From NCBI GenBank assembly GCA_017549285.1, contig JAFYVE010000006.1, forward strand, positions 1 through 64,000: DNA of 64,000 bases, read 5' to 3'. Below the pieces are notes generated by a model. That model searched no databases. It was not told the DNA's origin and saw only the letters and a program-made list of their open reading frames with translations. This DNA is from Clostridia bacterium (GTDB taxonomy: Bacteria > Bacillota > Clostridia > Oscillospirales > Acutalibacteraceae). A program made the position numbers and the translations under genes. Shown piece after piece: positions 43,284 to 51,550 of the stretch (the first letter of the stretch is position 1; each line of letters starts with the position of its first letter).

Positions 43284-43769
43284 TTACTTATGATAAATAA
43301 GGTGGCAGATATCGTCACCGTTGCCGATTGTCTTGGGAAGGTCAAGGACAGCCTTGTATTTGTCGCCGATACCTCTGTCACCGCACATTGCAAGGTCGCA
43401 GAGAACTCTGATTTCTTCGTCCGTGCATCCTGCTTTCTGCCATGCTTTTACGAGGGGGCAGTAATGGAATTTAAGTTCAAATCTGTCATCCTGAACATCG
43501 ATGATATCCATTTCAAAAACCCATTGTGCGGGTTTTGTGAAAAGCGTTTTCTTGAGTCCCTTGAGAGAATCGGTATTGCCCTTATCAACAAGATTCTGAC
43601 CGTTGAAGTGACCGCAACGTCTTATTGCATCTGCTGCAAAATCATAAGGGTCAAGACCTTTTTTCTTTGCTTCGTCTGTAAGATAGTAAAGCCAGAGAGC
43701 TCTGTGTTCAAGCTGTTCTCTTACGGCTTCGATTAATTTGTTTTTGATTTTTGCTTCGTTTTTAATCAT
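43284..43769 (-). CDS. L-2-amino-thiazoline-4-carboxylate hydrolase-like protein
   Basis: The protein has 161 aa and resembles the ATC hydrolase family (Pfam 14196 type), which opens a thiazoline ring on the way to cysteine. Supporting features are the central FELKFHYCPLVKAWQKAGC stretch, conserved Cys residues at LCDLAMCGD, and the ending DICHLIYHK. Family members are widespread in Clostridia and most are uncharacterised, so the activity is uncertain. A GGAGATGA site precedes the ATG, with its own promoter and terminator. Confidence 0.72.
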   Translation of the reverse strand: MIKNEAKIKNKLIEAVREQLEHRALWLYYLTDEAKKKGLDPYDFAADAIRRCGHFNGQNLVDKGNTDSLKGLKKTLFTKPAQWVFEMDIIDVQDDRFELKFHYCPLVKAWQKAGCTDEEIRVLCDLAMCGDRGIGDKYKAVLDLPKTIGNGDDICHLIYHK

Positions 43770-43790
43770 TTTCAGTCATCTCCTGACAGT

Positions 43791-43819
43791 ATTATATCAC
43801 AGTAAAATTTTATTTTCAA
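43791..43819 (-). promoter_or_regulatory. Promoter of the ATC-hydrolase-like gene
   Basis: On the minus strand, TTGAAA (43819-43814), 17 bases and TATAAT (43796-43791). Confidence 0.8.
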
Positions 43820-43848
43820 TTAATAAACGGGAAAATGCGATATTTTTT

Positions 43849-44586
43849 TTACAGATGTCTTATTTTTGTTTTATATTTTTCAACAAGCGCATTGTTGATT
43901 TCGTCACCGCCGTCTATATTTGACGATGCAAAATGGTCGGGGGTGAATCCCTTTTTGACGCAGATGTCAACACATTCGGCAACTATTGCATTGAGAATAA
44001 TCGCACCGCATACAGTTGACGTAGGGCAGATTTTTCCGTCGATGCCGTCAATTTCAACACATGCATCTCCTGTACAGCCACCGTTGTCAAGAACAATATC
44101 TGCAATTTCACAGAGCCTTTTTCCGCTCTTGTGACGGGAAGATCCCGAATATGTATGCTCAAGGTTTGTAAGAGCAATAACGTTCAAGCCTTTTTCTTTG
44201 CACAGAAGTGCCATATCAATAATAACACCGTTTCTGCCCGAATTTGAAATGATGACGATTGTGTCGTTTTCTTTCATATTGTAGTCACGGAAAATTCTTT
44301 CAGCCATACCTTCTTCACGCTCGCAAAGAGTGCTTTCGGATGCAGAAATATGCAGCATAAGAGGTTCAATAAGTATGGGCTGAATATTCACAAGCCCTCC
44401 TGCTCTGTAGAAAAGTTCCTCTGAAAGCATATGAGAATGTCCTGTGCCGAAAAGATAAATCTGACGGTCGTTTATGAGTGTATCGGCAAATATTTCTGCC
44501 GTTTTAATGATTGCACCGTTTTCATCCTTTTCAATTTTTTCGATTATTTTTTTTACGTTTTCAATGTATTGAGTATATTTTTTCAT
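43849..44586 (-). CDS. SIS-domain sugar-phosphate protein (COG4821-like)
   Basis: The protein has 245 aa with a sugar isomerase (SIS) fold. The phosphosugar-binding stretch is YLFGTGHSHMLSEELFYRAGG, and the second SIS element is IVIISNSGRNGVIIDMAL. It resembles the COG4821/UPF0309 group, which binds phosphosugars but has no settled activity. The start overlaps the kinase stop by one base (44586), making it the last gene of a three-gene operon with a sugar kinase and a ceramidase-like amidase. It may isomerise or split the kinase product. Confidence 0.85.
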   Translation of the reverse strand: MKKYTQYIENVKKIIEKIEKDENGAIIKTAEIFADTLINDRQIYLFGTGHSHMLSEELFYRAGGLVNIQPILIEPLMLHISASESTLCEREEGMAERIFRDYNMKENDTIVIISNSGRNGVIIDMALLCKEKGLNVIALTNLEHTYSGSSRHKSGKRLCEIADIVLDNGGCTGDACVEIDGIDGKICPTSTVCGAIILNAIVAECVDICVKKGFTPDHFASSNIDGGDEINNALVEKYKTKIRHL

Positions 44587-45467
44587 TACAAACCTCTCGC
44601 AAGCTCAGCCGCAGTTTCTGCAGGTGGTGTTTCAATAAGCTTGATTTCTGTTTCCGGGAATTTATTTTTGATTGCATCTGAAAATTCTTCTCTGAAAAGG
44701 CTGTTGTGCTGAAAAACTCCGCCGTAAAGACCGAGGATATCGCATTTTTTTACTTTATTAAGAAGCATTCCGACCGTAAATGCAAATCTGTTTGCTTCAT
44801 TTCTGATGATTTCTTTTACGGTTTTATCATTTTCATCAAGATGTGATGCAAAACGGGCAAGCCTGTCCTTTGTCATGTCGGAGGAATAGATAATATCAAT
44901 AGCTTTTCTGAAATCGTCAACACCGAAAAACTTTTCCGCACTTTCAAGAAGGGGCGTTTTTTTATTTTTGTCACACATCTGACAGCAGATTTCAAGAGCC
45001 TTGACGGCAATTGAATAAGCTGAGCCTTCGTCACCGAGAATGTGTCCCCAACCGCCTGTTACATGGGGGTTTCCGTTTTCGTCTTCACCAGTTGCAATTG
45101 ACCCCGTACCGCATATTGCAACACAGGGACACTTTGCATTTTTTACCGATTTAAGAGCAATATGTACATCGCTGTGCATTCTGATTTTATCTGCATTTAT
45201 TATGCCGTCGCAGAGTTTTTTTGTTGTTTCCTTGTCTGATTCACAGTCAAGTGCCGAGCAACCGATAAATGCACCCGAGAAAGAGAAAATTTCTGTTTCA
45301 GCCGTGATTTTATTCATAAGCTCAGACAGGTTTTTTCTTGCATTTTCATATCCTACGGAATAAAAATTGATTGTGGCACCCGAAACGGTTGTTATGAGTT
45401 TGCCTTTTTCATCTGTTACAACAGCTACGGTTTTTGTGCCGCCGCCGTCAATACCGAGATAATACAT
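44586..45467 (-). CDS. BadF-type N-acetylglucosamine/glucosamine kinase
   Basis: The protein has 293 aa with the ASKHA ATPase fold. Phosphate-1 is LGIDGGGTKT (residues 4-13), phosphate-2 is AICGTGS, and GGWGHILGDEGSAYSI is the signature of the GlcNAc-kinase group of BadF/BadG proteins. It should phosphorylate an amino sugar in the cytoplasm. The gene overlaps both neighbours by one base (SIS gene at 44586, ceramidase-like gene at 45467), so the three are translationally coupled. Confidence 0.88.
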   Translation of the reverse strand: MYYLGIDGGGTKTVAVVTDEKGKLITTVSGATINFYSVGYENARKNLSELMNKITAETEIFSFSGAFIGCSALDCESDKETTKKLCDGIINADKIRMHSDVHIALKSVKNAKCPCVAICGTGSIATGEDENGNPHVTGGWGHILGDEGSAYSIAVKALEICCQMCDKNKKTPLLESAEKFFGVDDFRKAIDIIYSSDMTKDRLARFASHLDENDKTVKEIIRNEANRFAFTVGMLLNKVKKCDILGLYGGVFQHNSLFREEFSDAIKNKFPETEIKLIETPPAETAAELARGL

Positions 45468-46936
45468 TATTTTACACCTCTTATAAGGTTATGCATCGCA
45501 TCAAGAATTGTACGTGCAGTTTCCGGACCGGTTGAATTTGTTTCTTCGTAATGGTTTCTGCCGAAAACATCCTTGCCCGAATCAATGTAGGGGAGCTTAT
45601 CGTTAAGGAAAAAGTCGTTGTCGGGAATAATATAACCGAGCTCGTCGTTACAAAGTCCTATTACAAAAGTGTGCTTTGCATCGGTCATATCTTTAAGGAT
45701 TGTGTATTCGGCACGTTTACCCGTCGCAGACATATATTCTGTAAGGAATTCACCGTTGTAAAGCTCAGGGAAAAGCTCACCGGGAATCATAAAAATGCCG
45801 ATTTCTCCGTTTCCGAGCTCAATGTAACCCGTTTCTGAGTAAATGAAAGCTTCACTTCTCTTTGAGCTTCGGGCGATATCATTATTGAGGACCTTGAGAA
45901 GCCTTGCGAGAATAAGCACGAAGTTTGAAGCCTTTATTCTCAGAGGAACCGATTTTATGTTGATACAGCCGGGGAGTTCTTTTTCATCGGTCATTGAGTT
46001 GACTATTTCACCGAGCATTTTTCCGAATTCTTTTGTGTAAGCTTCGCAGTCAATTGTTTCTCTGTAAACCTTTTTGATTTCTTTTGCAGAAATCATTCCG
46101 CCGATAGCACCGTTTATGAAAACAACATCACAGTTTTCGTTATTGGCTTCAATTTCTTTAATCATATATGCAGGGAAATCAGCACTTACTGTCTTTGTGC
46201 AGCCACCGAGAAGTTCTGCGTGAGAAGCAAAATTGACAATAACGATATTTTTTTCACCATCGGATGATTCAAAACGTATTTTTGTGAGATTAGAGTCAAA
46301 TGTATCGGGTGTACGGCAGTCAAACTGTAAATCTTCTGTCTGCTTTACCGAATAATAAAGTTTGCCGTCTTTTCTGTTTTCATAAGAACGGATAATTGCA
46401 TCGGCAGTTTTCTTACGGAGGGACTCCATAAACTTTTCATTTCTTCCGCAACTGAAAAGCTTTTCACCCCATAAGCCTTGTGTATCGATTGCTGAATGGG
46501 AGTGTGTTGCCGAAATATTGATTGACTTGAGACAGGGGATTTTTCTGCTTTCAATGACAAGCTTTCTTATAAGATTTATGTCGTGACGGCTTAAGCCCAC
46601 AGCATCAATCACGCACATAACAACTCCGCCCGTGCCCGTGTTGTCATCAATGTAAAAGGCACGTGCATACATATCGTCAAGCACACCTTGGGCCGGGTTG
46701 TTTGAACCGTAGCCTGCTATGTAATATTTCTCTTTTGTCACATCATCGGGAGTCAGAACAGATGAAGCAAAACCGCAGGTGAATTTTTCTCCGTTACGGG
46801 ATGTGAATTTACTGTCACCTGTGAGCATATATCTGTCTGCATCAGATTCTTTTGTGAAATAGCTGTCGGGCATACCCGAAATAATTGTTTTTGCAAGTGT
46901 TCCTATTGATTTTGCCGTCAATGTTCTGTATTTCAT
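45467..46936 (-). CDS. Neutral ceramidase-like amidohydrolase (cytoplasmic)
   Basis: The protein has 489 aa and matches the N-terminal catalytic region of neutral/alkaline ceramidases (Pfam 04734 type). Likely zinc ligands are visible: His in SATHSHSA, His in FASHAELLG, Glu in MIPGELFPELY and Tyr in NDELGYIIP. The usual GDVSPN active-site block is replaced by INGAIGGMIS, so the substrate or mechanism may differ. There is no signal peptide and no C-terminal domain. The ATG at 46936 follows GGGAG. Clustered with an amino-sugar kinase and a SIS protein, it may deacylate an N-acyl amino sugar rather than ceramide. Confidence 0.82.
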   Translation of the reverse strand: MKYRTLTAKSIGTLAKTIISGMPDSYFTKESDADRYMLTGDSKFTSRNGEKFTCGFASSVLTPDDVTKEKYYIAGYGSNNPAQGVLDDMYARAFYIDDNTGTGGVVMCVIDAVGLSRHDINLIRKLVIESRKIPCLKSINISATHSHSAIDTQGLWGEKLFSCGRNEKFMESLRKKTADAIIRSYENRKDGKLYYSVKQTEDLQFDCRTPDTFDSNLTKIRFESSDGEKNIVIVNFASHAELLGGCTKTVSADFPAYMIKEIEANNENCDVVFINGAIGGMISAKEIKKVYRETIDCEAYTKEFGKMLGEIVNSMTDEKELPGCINIKSVPLRIKASNFVLILARLLKVLNNDIARSSKRSEAFIYSETGYIELGNGEIGIFMIPGELFPELYNGEFLTEYMSATGKRAEYTILKDMTDAKHTFVIGLCNDELGYIIPDNDFFLNDKLPYIDSGKDVFGRNHYEETNSTGPETARTILDAMHNLIRGVK

Positions 46937-46952
46937 AATCAGTTCTCCCTTA

Positions 46953-46979
46953 TTTGAAAAAAGCATTGATTTTTTCAAA
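46953..46979. promoter_or_regulatory. Inverted repeat between divergent genes
   Basis: TTTGAAAAAA (46953-46962) and TTTTTTCAAA (46970-46979) form an inverted repeat in the 76-base gap between the ceramidase-like and GNAT genes. It could be an operator; a minus-strand TATAAT (46988-46983) lies beside it with only a weak -35. Confidence 0.35.
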
Positions 46980-47012
46980 ATAATTATATATCATATAAAA
47001 AGGTGATTTGTT

Positions 47013-47564
47013 ATGATAATGATAAGAAAATATGAAGAAAAAGATAAAGAAGGCGTAAGATTTACTTGTCTTAACAGTGAGGGAGCACCTCATACGGGCA
47101 ACCTCGGTGAGTTTATTCTTCACACTTTCTGCGATTACTATATTGAAAAAGAGCCTGAAAACTGCTTTGTGCTCTCCGATGACGGGAAGGCAGTAGGCTA
47201 TATTATATGCACCGAAAATTATGATGCATATAAAGAGGTTTTTGACAGAGAGTATCTCCATCTTAATAAGGATTTAGGTGATGAACTCTATAAATGGGCA
47301 GCAGAGTCAACCGTTCTTCAGGAAAAGTATAAGGCTGAGTATCCTGCACATCTTCATATTGATATTCTGCCTGAATATCAGCGTCAGGGTTGGGGCGGAA
47401 AGCTCGTTGAAGCACTTTGCGGACATCTTAAACAGAAAGGTATCTGCGGAGTTATGCTTACAGCGGGAACTGAAAATGAGAATGCAGGTAAATTCTACCG
47501 CAAATACGGTTTTGAAGTTATAGAAATCTATAACACAGATGTGGCATTCGGAAAAAAATTATAA
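47013..47564 (+). CDS. GNAT N-acetyltransferase
   Basis: The protein has 183 aa with the GNAT fold. HLHIDILPEYQRQGWGGKLV is the acetyl-CoA pyrophosphate-binding loop (motif A, R/Q-x-x-G-x-G/A), and NENAGKFYRKYGFEV is motif B. It transfers an acetyl group to an amine; the acceptor is unknown. AAAGGTG (46999-47005) is 7 bases before the ATG. Its transcription terminator lies inside the 3' end of the convergent PPTase gene. Confidence 0.87.
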   Translation: MIMIRKYEEKDKEGVRFTCLNSEGAPHTGNLGEFILHTFCDYYIEKEPENCFVLSDDGKAVGYIICTENYDAYKEVFDREYLHLNKDLGDELYKWAAESTVLQEKYKAEYPAHLHIDILPEYQRQGWGGKLVEALCGHLKQKGICGVMLTAGTENENAGKFYRKYGFEVIEIYNTDVAFGKKL

Positions 47565-47574
47565 TTTCGTTTTT

Positions 47575-48189
47575 TCAGAGGACTGTTCCGTTCGGAACAG
47601 TCTTTTTTTTCTGACATACCGATACAATATATCCGTTATCAATACTGAATGTTTCAATGTCATAGTTGTCGTAATTTTCATCGTGAATAAGCCCTGTGCT
47701 CACGCATTTTCCCACAGCTTCGTTTTTTGTCCACAGTTCAAAAAAACGGCTGAGTATTTCCGTATTATCAGTATTTATAAATTCTTTTTCTTCGGGAGTG
47801 TGGCCAAAAAGATAGTTGATTTCATTTTCTGAAAACACTTTTTTTGCAGTTTTTAAATTAACGGGGCGTATTTTTTCAATGTCAATTCCCACAGGTGCTT
47901 TATCAACGGCACATACAACGATATCTTCCGAATGGCTGATATTGAATTCAGCAAGTGAAGTGTAAGGTTTGCCGTACCGTGTTCTTTCAAAAGTTATATT
48001 TTCAGGGGCAATACCGCACATTTCTGAAATCGCCGTGCGGGCAAGCATTTCGCCCGCAACCGAGCGTTTTCTGTCATCTTCATAACGGAATGCATCAACA
48101 CGCTTTTTTCGGTCATCACTCATCATTGAATACCATTTCCGGTATTCGTCATTATTCAGTTTACGGATATCGTAAGTATAAATCTGCAT
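47575..48189 (-). CDS. Sfp-type 4'-phosphopantetheinyl transferase
   Basis: The protein has 204 aa. The motifs are in order: GKPYTSLAEFNISHSED, PVGIDIEKIRP (Mg/CoA-binding Asp and Glu) and FFELWTKNEAVGK. It loads a phosphopantetheine arm onto a carrier protein. No carrier protein, NRPS or PKS gene is present in the window. It lies 19 bases after an acyltransferase/condensation-like gene at the end of a glycosidase operon. Its last codons contain the terminator of the GNAT gene. Confidence 0.88.
   Translation of the reverse strand: MQIYTYDIRKLNNDEYRKWYSMMSDDRKKRVDAFRYEDDRKRSVAGEMLARTAISEMCGIAPENITFERTRYGKPYTSLAEFNISHSEDIVVCAVDKAPVGIDIEKIRPVNLKTAKKVFSENEINYLFGHTPEEKEFINTDNTEILSRFFELWTKNEAVGKCVSTGLIHDENYDNYDIETFSIDNGYIVSVCQKKKTVPNGTVL
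47581..47602 (+). terminator. Terminator of the GNAT gene, inside the PPTase coding end
   Basis: A 9-bp stem, GACTGTTCC / GGAACAGTC, with a GTTC loop, followed by eight T on the plus strand. It lies within the last codons of the convergent PPTase gene. Confidence 0.88.
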
Positions 48190-48208
48190 TTTTGCATCTC
48201 CGTCTGAA

Positions 48209-49723
48209 TCACGGATTCAGATTGAAATAAGCCCTGAGTCTTTCTTTTGAAATAACGGGGTTTATTTTTCTGAATCTGCGGTGTTTATATTCTTTTATTT
48301 TCTCGGGGAAAAGTGCTGTTCTGAAGTATGCATCGGGCGTATCAGTTACGGTTGCTTTTTCACCGCAGAGAGGACATACCGAATATTCTTCACCGATTCT
48401 TACATTACATTTTCCGCACTTTTTCGGGGCTGTTACGGTGTTTTCTTTAATTCCGTTTTCCATTGAACTTTCAATTCTTACGTCAATACCCATTGAAGAA
48501 AGAATTCTGAAATATTCGGTGCATAAGCTTCTGTCCTTACCGCTTAAACCGAAAATGATGTTCATGTAGCCGTTCATTGAAATGATATAGAAGAACATCG
48601 GCATGCCGTAAACCCTTGAGTCACCGCTTACAACTTCAATTCTTTCAATATGATTGCTCATAACGGGAGGCAGAGTAAAATTACCGATATTTGACATAAT
48701 GATTGTCATTTCTTTTGTGTGGTTTTTCATCTGCATCATATTGAGAACGGGCTTTTTGATAAAATACGGAATAACCTGAAGCACTTTATTCTGAGTGAGT
48801 GCATAGTTTGAATTAATGAAGCCCTGCTGAGTTTCTTTTGTGTTGACGGATGCGAGTTTACCCTTGATTTTCTGAGCAATTTCATCGAAAGTCCAGTCAG
48901 TACGTCCTTCGGGATTAAATTGCAGAGGAATTGAAGAAGTGAAGTTTCTTACAGTATCAGACGGGAAGAAATTTCTGACATTTACAGGCACATCAACAAT
49001 AATTGTTTTTTCAATCGGTTTTTCTGCTGTACGGATTATTGCAAGAATAATTCCCGTTGCGAGAAATTCACCTATTGTGATTCCTTTTTCCTTGCAGAGC
49101 AGTTTTATTGTATCGATTGAAACAAAACCTGAAATATGATTCTGATAATCGGGAGTGTATGTATAGGGGATGTTATATGCTTCATCCCTGTGAGGTTTAG
49201 GGAGCTTTTCACCGTTCTGATATCTGCCGAAGGGGTTTTCAAGCTCTGTATCGCTCGGCTTTTCGTCAGCAAGTCTTATACCCTCAAAATCACTTCTGTC
49301 AGCTCCGCCGAGAATCATATACTGTGCAACAACAGTTTTAAGCAGTTCAATGCTTCCCGCTCCGTCACCCAGAACATGTGTTGTTTCAAATGCAAGTCTT
49401 CTTTTGTGATAAAGAAAAACAATTTCGGGTTCACCGTCGTTGCCGAGTCTTCTGAGCTTTGCGGGGGCATATTCTTCGGGCAACACGGGAGGCAGGCCCT
49501 CTGCTTTTTCAAGATATGTCCAGAAAAAACCTTTTGTGTTTCTGTAAAGATAATGGGGATAACGGTTGACAGTCAGTCTGACAGCTTCTCTGAGCCTTTC
49601 AGGATCAACTTCTTCATCCTTGAATATGGCTGCAATTCTGAAAAGTCTTGATGTTTTATAGGTGTCAACAGCTGAAAACATTATTGATACCGTATCATTT
49701 TTCATCCATTCGTATTTTTTCAT
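48209..49723 (-). CDS. Condensation-like / alcohol acetyltransferase-like protein with zinc ribbon
   Basis: The protein has 504 aa with the CoA-dependent acyltransferase fold. The catalytic HxxxDG motif is HVLGDGAGS in the first third. A zinc ribbon (CGKCNVRIGEEYSVCPLC) occupies the C-terminal part, as in DUF6320 proteins often annotated as alcohol acetyltransferases. It is cytoplasmic, with an AAGGTG site before the ATG. Its partner downstream is a PPTase, so acyl transfer from a carrier protein or CoA is plausible. The acceptor, perhaps a sugar or glycolipid given the operon, is unknown. Confidence 0.8.
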   Translation of the reverse strand: MKKYEWMKNDTVSIMFSAVDTYKTSRLFRIAAIFKDEEVDPERLREAVRLTVNRYPHYLYRNTKGFFWTYLEKAEGLPPVLPEEYAPAKLRRLGNDGEPEIVFLYHKRRLAFETTHVLGDGAGSIELLKTVVAQYMILGGADRSDFEGIRLADEKPSDTELENPFGRYQNGEKLPKPHRDEAYNIPYTYTPDYQNHISGFVSIDTIKLLCKEKGITIGEFLATGIILAIIRTAEKPIEKTIIVDVPVNVRNFFPSDTVRNFTSSIPLQFNPEGRTDWTFDEIAQKIKGKLASVNTKETQQGFINSNYALTQNKVLQVIPYFIKKPVLNMMQMKNHTKEMTIIMSNIGNFTLPPVMSNHIERIEVVSGDSRVYGMPMFFYIISMNGYMNIIFGLSGKDRSLCTEYFRILSSMGIDVRIESSMENGIKENTVTAPKKCGKCNVRIGEEYSVCPLCGEKATVTDTPDAYFRTALFPEKIKEYKHRRFRKINPVISKERLRAYFNLNP

Positions 49724-49738
49724 TTTTTCACCTTGATT

Positions 49739-51550
49739 TTATTTTTTCAGTACGGGCATTTCCGTCATTCTGAGTTTTGCACTTCCGTAGGGATGAAGTT
49801 CACATTTTTCGGTTTCCGAAAGGGGAACTCTTGACTTCGGAGTTTTTCTGGCAATGCTTCTGTAAGGGAATTTGAGCCCCCAGTTGATTTTCTGCATATT
49901 TGCAGTTACCGTTACGGGCGGATTTTCTCCCGAAAACGGATATTCACCGACAGTATTGTAATTTACTTCAAAATTATCATCTGAGAAAGCGTAATTCCAG
50001 TCTGATTCGGGAATAAAATGATAATCGCAATAGGGGAATTTACGTTCCACACCTTTTCTTGTGCGTTCAAGGATTTTCTTGCTGAATTTTATCGGCACGG
50101 AGAAGAGAATTGAACCCATCTGTAATGCATAAAGTTCATTGGGTCGTTTTTTTAAGAAAGGCTCTGCCGTGAATTCAATTTCAATTTCCGTCTTGCCCTG
50201 TTTTACATTGAATTCAAGGTCTTCGGTTGCATTTTCTTCACCGTTTACTTTAAGATTTTTTGCAAAAGAAGGAATACGGATACGGAAAGTAAAATCCTTT
50301 TCCGATTCAATATAATAATGCATTCTGTTGTTGAAAGGATAGTCTGTTTCAAGTCTGATTTCAACACCGTCTGCATTGAGTACGGACGGGAGCATAACAG
50401 CGTTTATTATTGTGTTGCCGTTGTGCATAAATGGAGTGAGTGCAAATTTCGGCCAACCCTGATTGAAGTTTGCAGTACAGCAGCCGAAATTAGGTTCAAG
50501 ACCGAAAAGATGTGCTTCGGGACCGTTTGTGCTCCACGGAGCCATAATCATTGTCTTCTGACATGCAATCTGATTGACTTGCTGAACATACTGATGTGTC
50601 CACATGTCTTCGCTCAGCGTTGCGGGAAGGGCGTTGAATGCAAGCACTTCAAGACGTTCTGCCCATTTATTATCTCCCGTGTGAGCAAAGATTTCTTCAT
50701 AAGAATACATCTGTTCAACTATTGCACAGCACTCAGTACCTCTTGTGGGGTCAAGACCTGACAAAACTTCGTCACCCGTAAAGCCTTCAAATGCCGTACC
50801 GTTATATCTATCAAGGATTTCACGGAGCTTTTCTGCATTATCCGTGTATTCATCACCCAGAAGATTATGTGAAACCGCTTCACTTTTGAGCATCATTGCA
50901 AGATTTACAATGTGAGTATTAAGAACCCATATATGACGAGGCTTTTTCCAGTTTTCGGTTGTTGTGTTGTAGTCAAAGCCCTGCTTTTTCAGAATTTTTG
51001 CAAGGTCTTTTATCCACTCTTCCTTATATCTTTCATAAAGGAAATTGAGTGAAATAAACGATTCAAACCATCTGAATTTACCCCACATAAACAGCTTGAT
51101 TTTGCCGTCTCTGAGGAGTTCATAGTAATTTTTCATTACTCTGTATATTGCATCGGGGATTCTTTCATCACCCGAGCAATCATAATAGACCTTGAGAGTT
51201 TTGCAGATTAACTGAATTGCCCAGGTGTCATAAGTTGCTCTTTTTTTCTCAGAGCAGGGGCAAATCCAGCCGTCTTCTTCCTGAGAAGACAGAATTGCAT
51301 CAATATATTTTTTTGCAGTTGCAATCATATCTTCATTTTCAAGAAGATATGCAAGGGGAATAAAACCGTCAAGCCAATAGGGGACTCTCTCCCAGCCTTC
51401 ACAGTTTCCGCCTATCCATTTGCTGTCACGGATATCGGGCCATATTTTATGTAAATTACCACTTAAGCCCTCTGCCTGTATTTCAAGCTGACGGCGGAGC
51501 CACCCATCGGGTTTTATCTCTTTTGAGGTGTAAAAATTCCATTTATTCAT
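49739..51550 (-). CDS. GH127-type beta-L-arabinofuranosidase
   Basis: The protein has 603 aa, formerly DUF1680. The (alpha/alpha)6 barrel carries the cysteine-glutamate zinc centre of the family: Glu and Cys in TRGTECCAIVEQM and the paired Cys in NFGCCTANFNQGW. A beta-sandwich C-terminal part follows. Family members release beta-L-arabinofuranose from plant glycoproteins; related families act on other furanosides. No signal peptide. The ATG at 51550 has GAGG 9 bases upstream and overlaps the MFS stop by 8 bases. A start at 51580 is less likely. Confidence 0.87.
   Translation of the reverse strand: MNKWNFYTSKEIKPDGWLRRQLEIQAEGLSGNLHKIWPDIRDSKWIGGNCEGWERVPYWLDGFIPLAYLLENEDMIATAKKYIDAILSSQEEDGWICPCSEKKRATYDTWAIQLICKTLKVYYDCSGDERIPDAIYRVMKNYYELLRDGKIKLFMWGKFRWFESFISLNFLYERYKEEWIKDLAKILKKQGFDYNTTTENWKKPRHIWVLNTHIVNLAMMLKSEAVSHNLLGDEYTDNAEKLREILDRYNGTAFEGFTGDEVLSGLDPTRGTECCAIVEQMYSYEEIFAHTGDNKWAERLEVLAFNALPATLSEDMWTHQYVQQVNQIACQKTMIMAPWSTNGPEAHLFGLEPNFGCCTANFNQGWPKFALTPFMHNGNTIINAVMLPSVLNADGVEIRLETDYPFNNRMHYYIESEKDFTFRIRIPSFAKNLKVNGEENATEDLEFNVKQGKTEIEIEFTAEPFLKKRPNELYALQMGSILFSVPIKFSKKILERTRKGVERKFPYCDYHFIPESDWNYAFSDDNFEVNYNTVGEYPFSGENPPVTVTANMQKINWGLKFPYRSIARKTPKSRVPLSETEKCELHPYGSAKLRMTEMPVLKK

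Noticed and set aside
46966-46994. TTGATT-N17-TATCAT promoter for the GNAT gene
   Set aside because: The predicted transcript start falls inside the AAAGGTG ribosome site, so the match is probably accidental.
50318-50761. 147-codon plus-strand frame opposite GH127
   Set aside because: Cys-rich, low-complexity translation without a start signal, opposite a strongly supported glycosidase.
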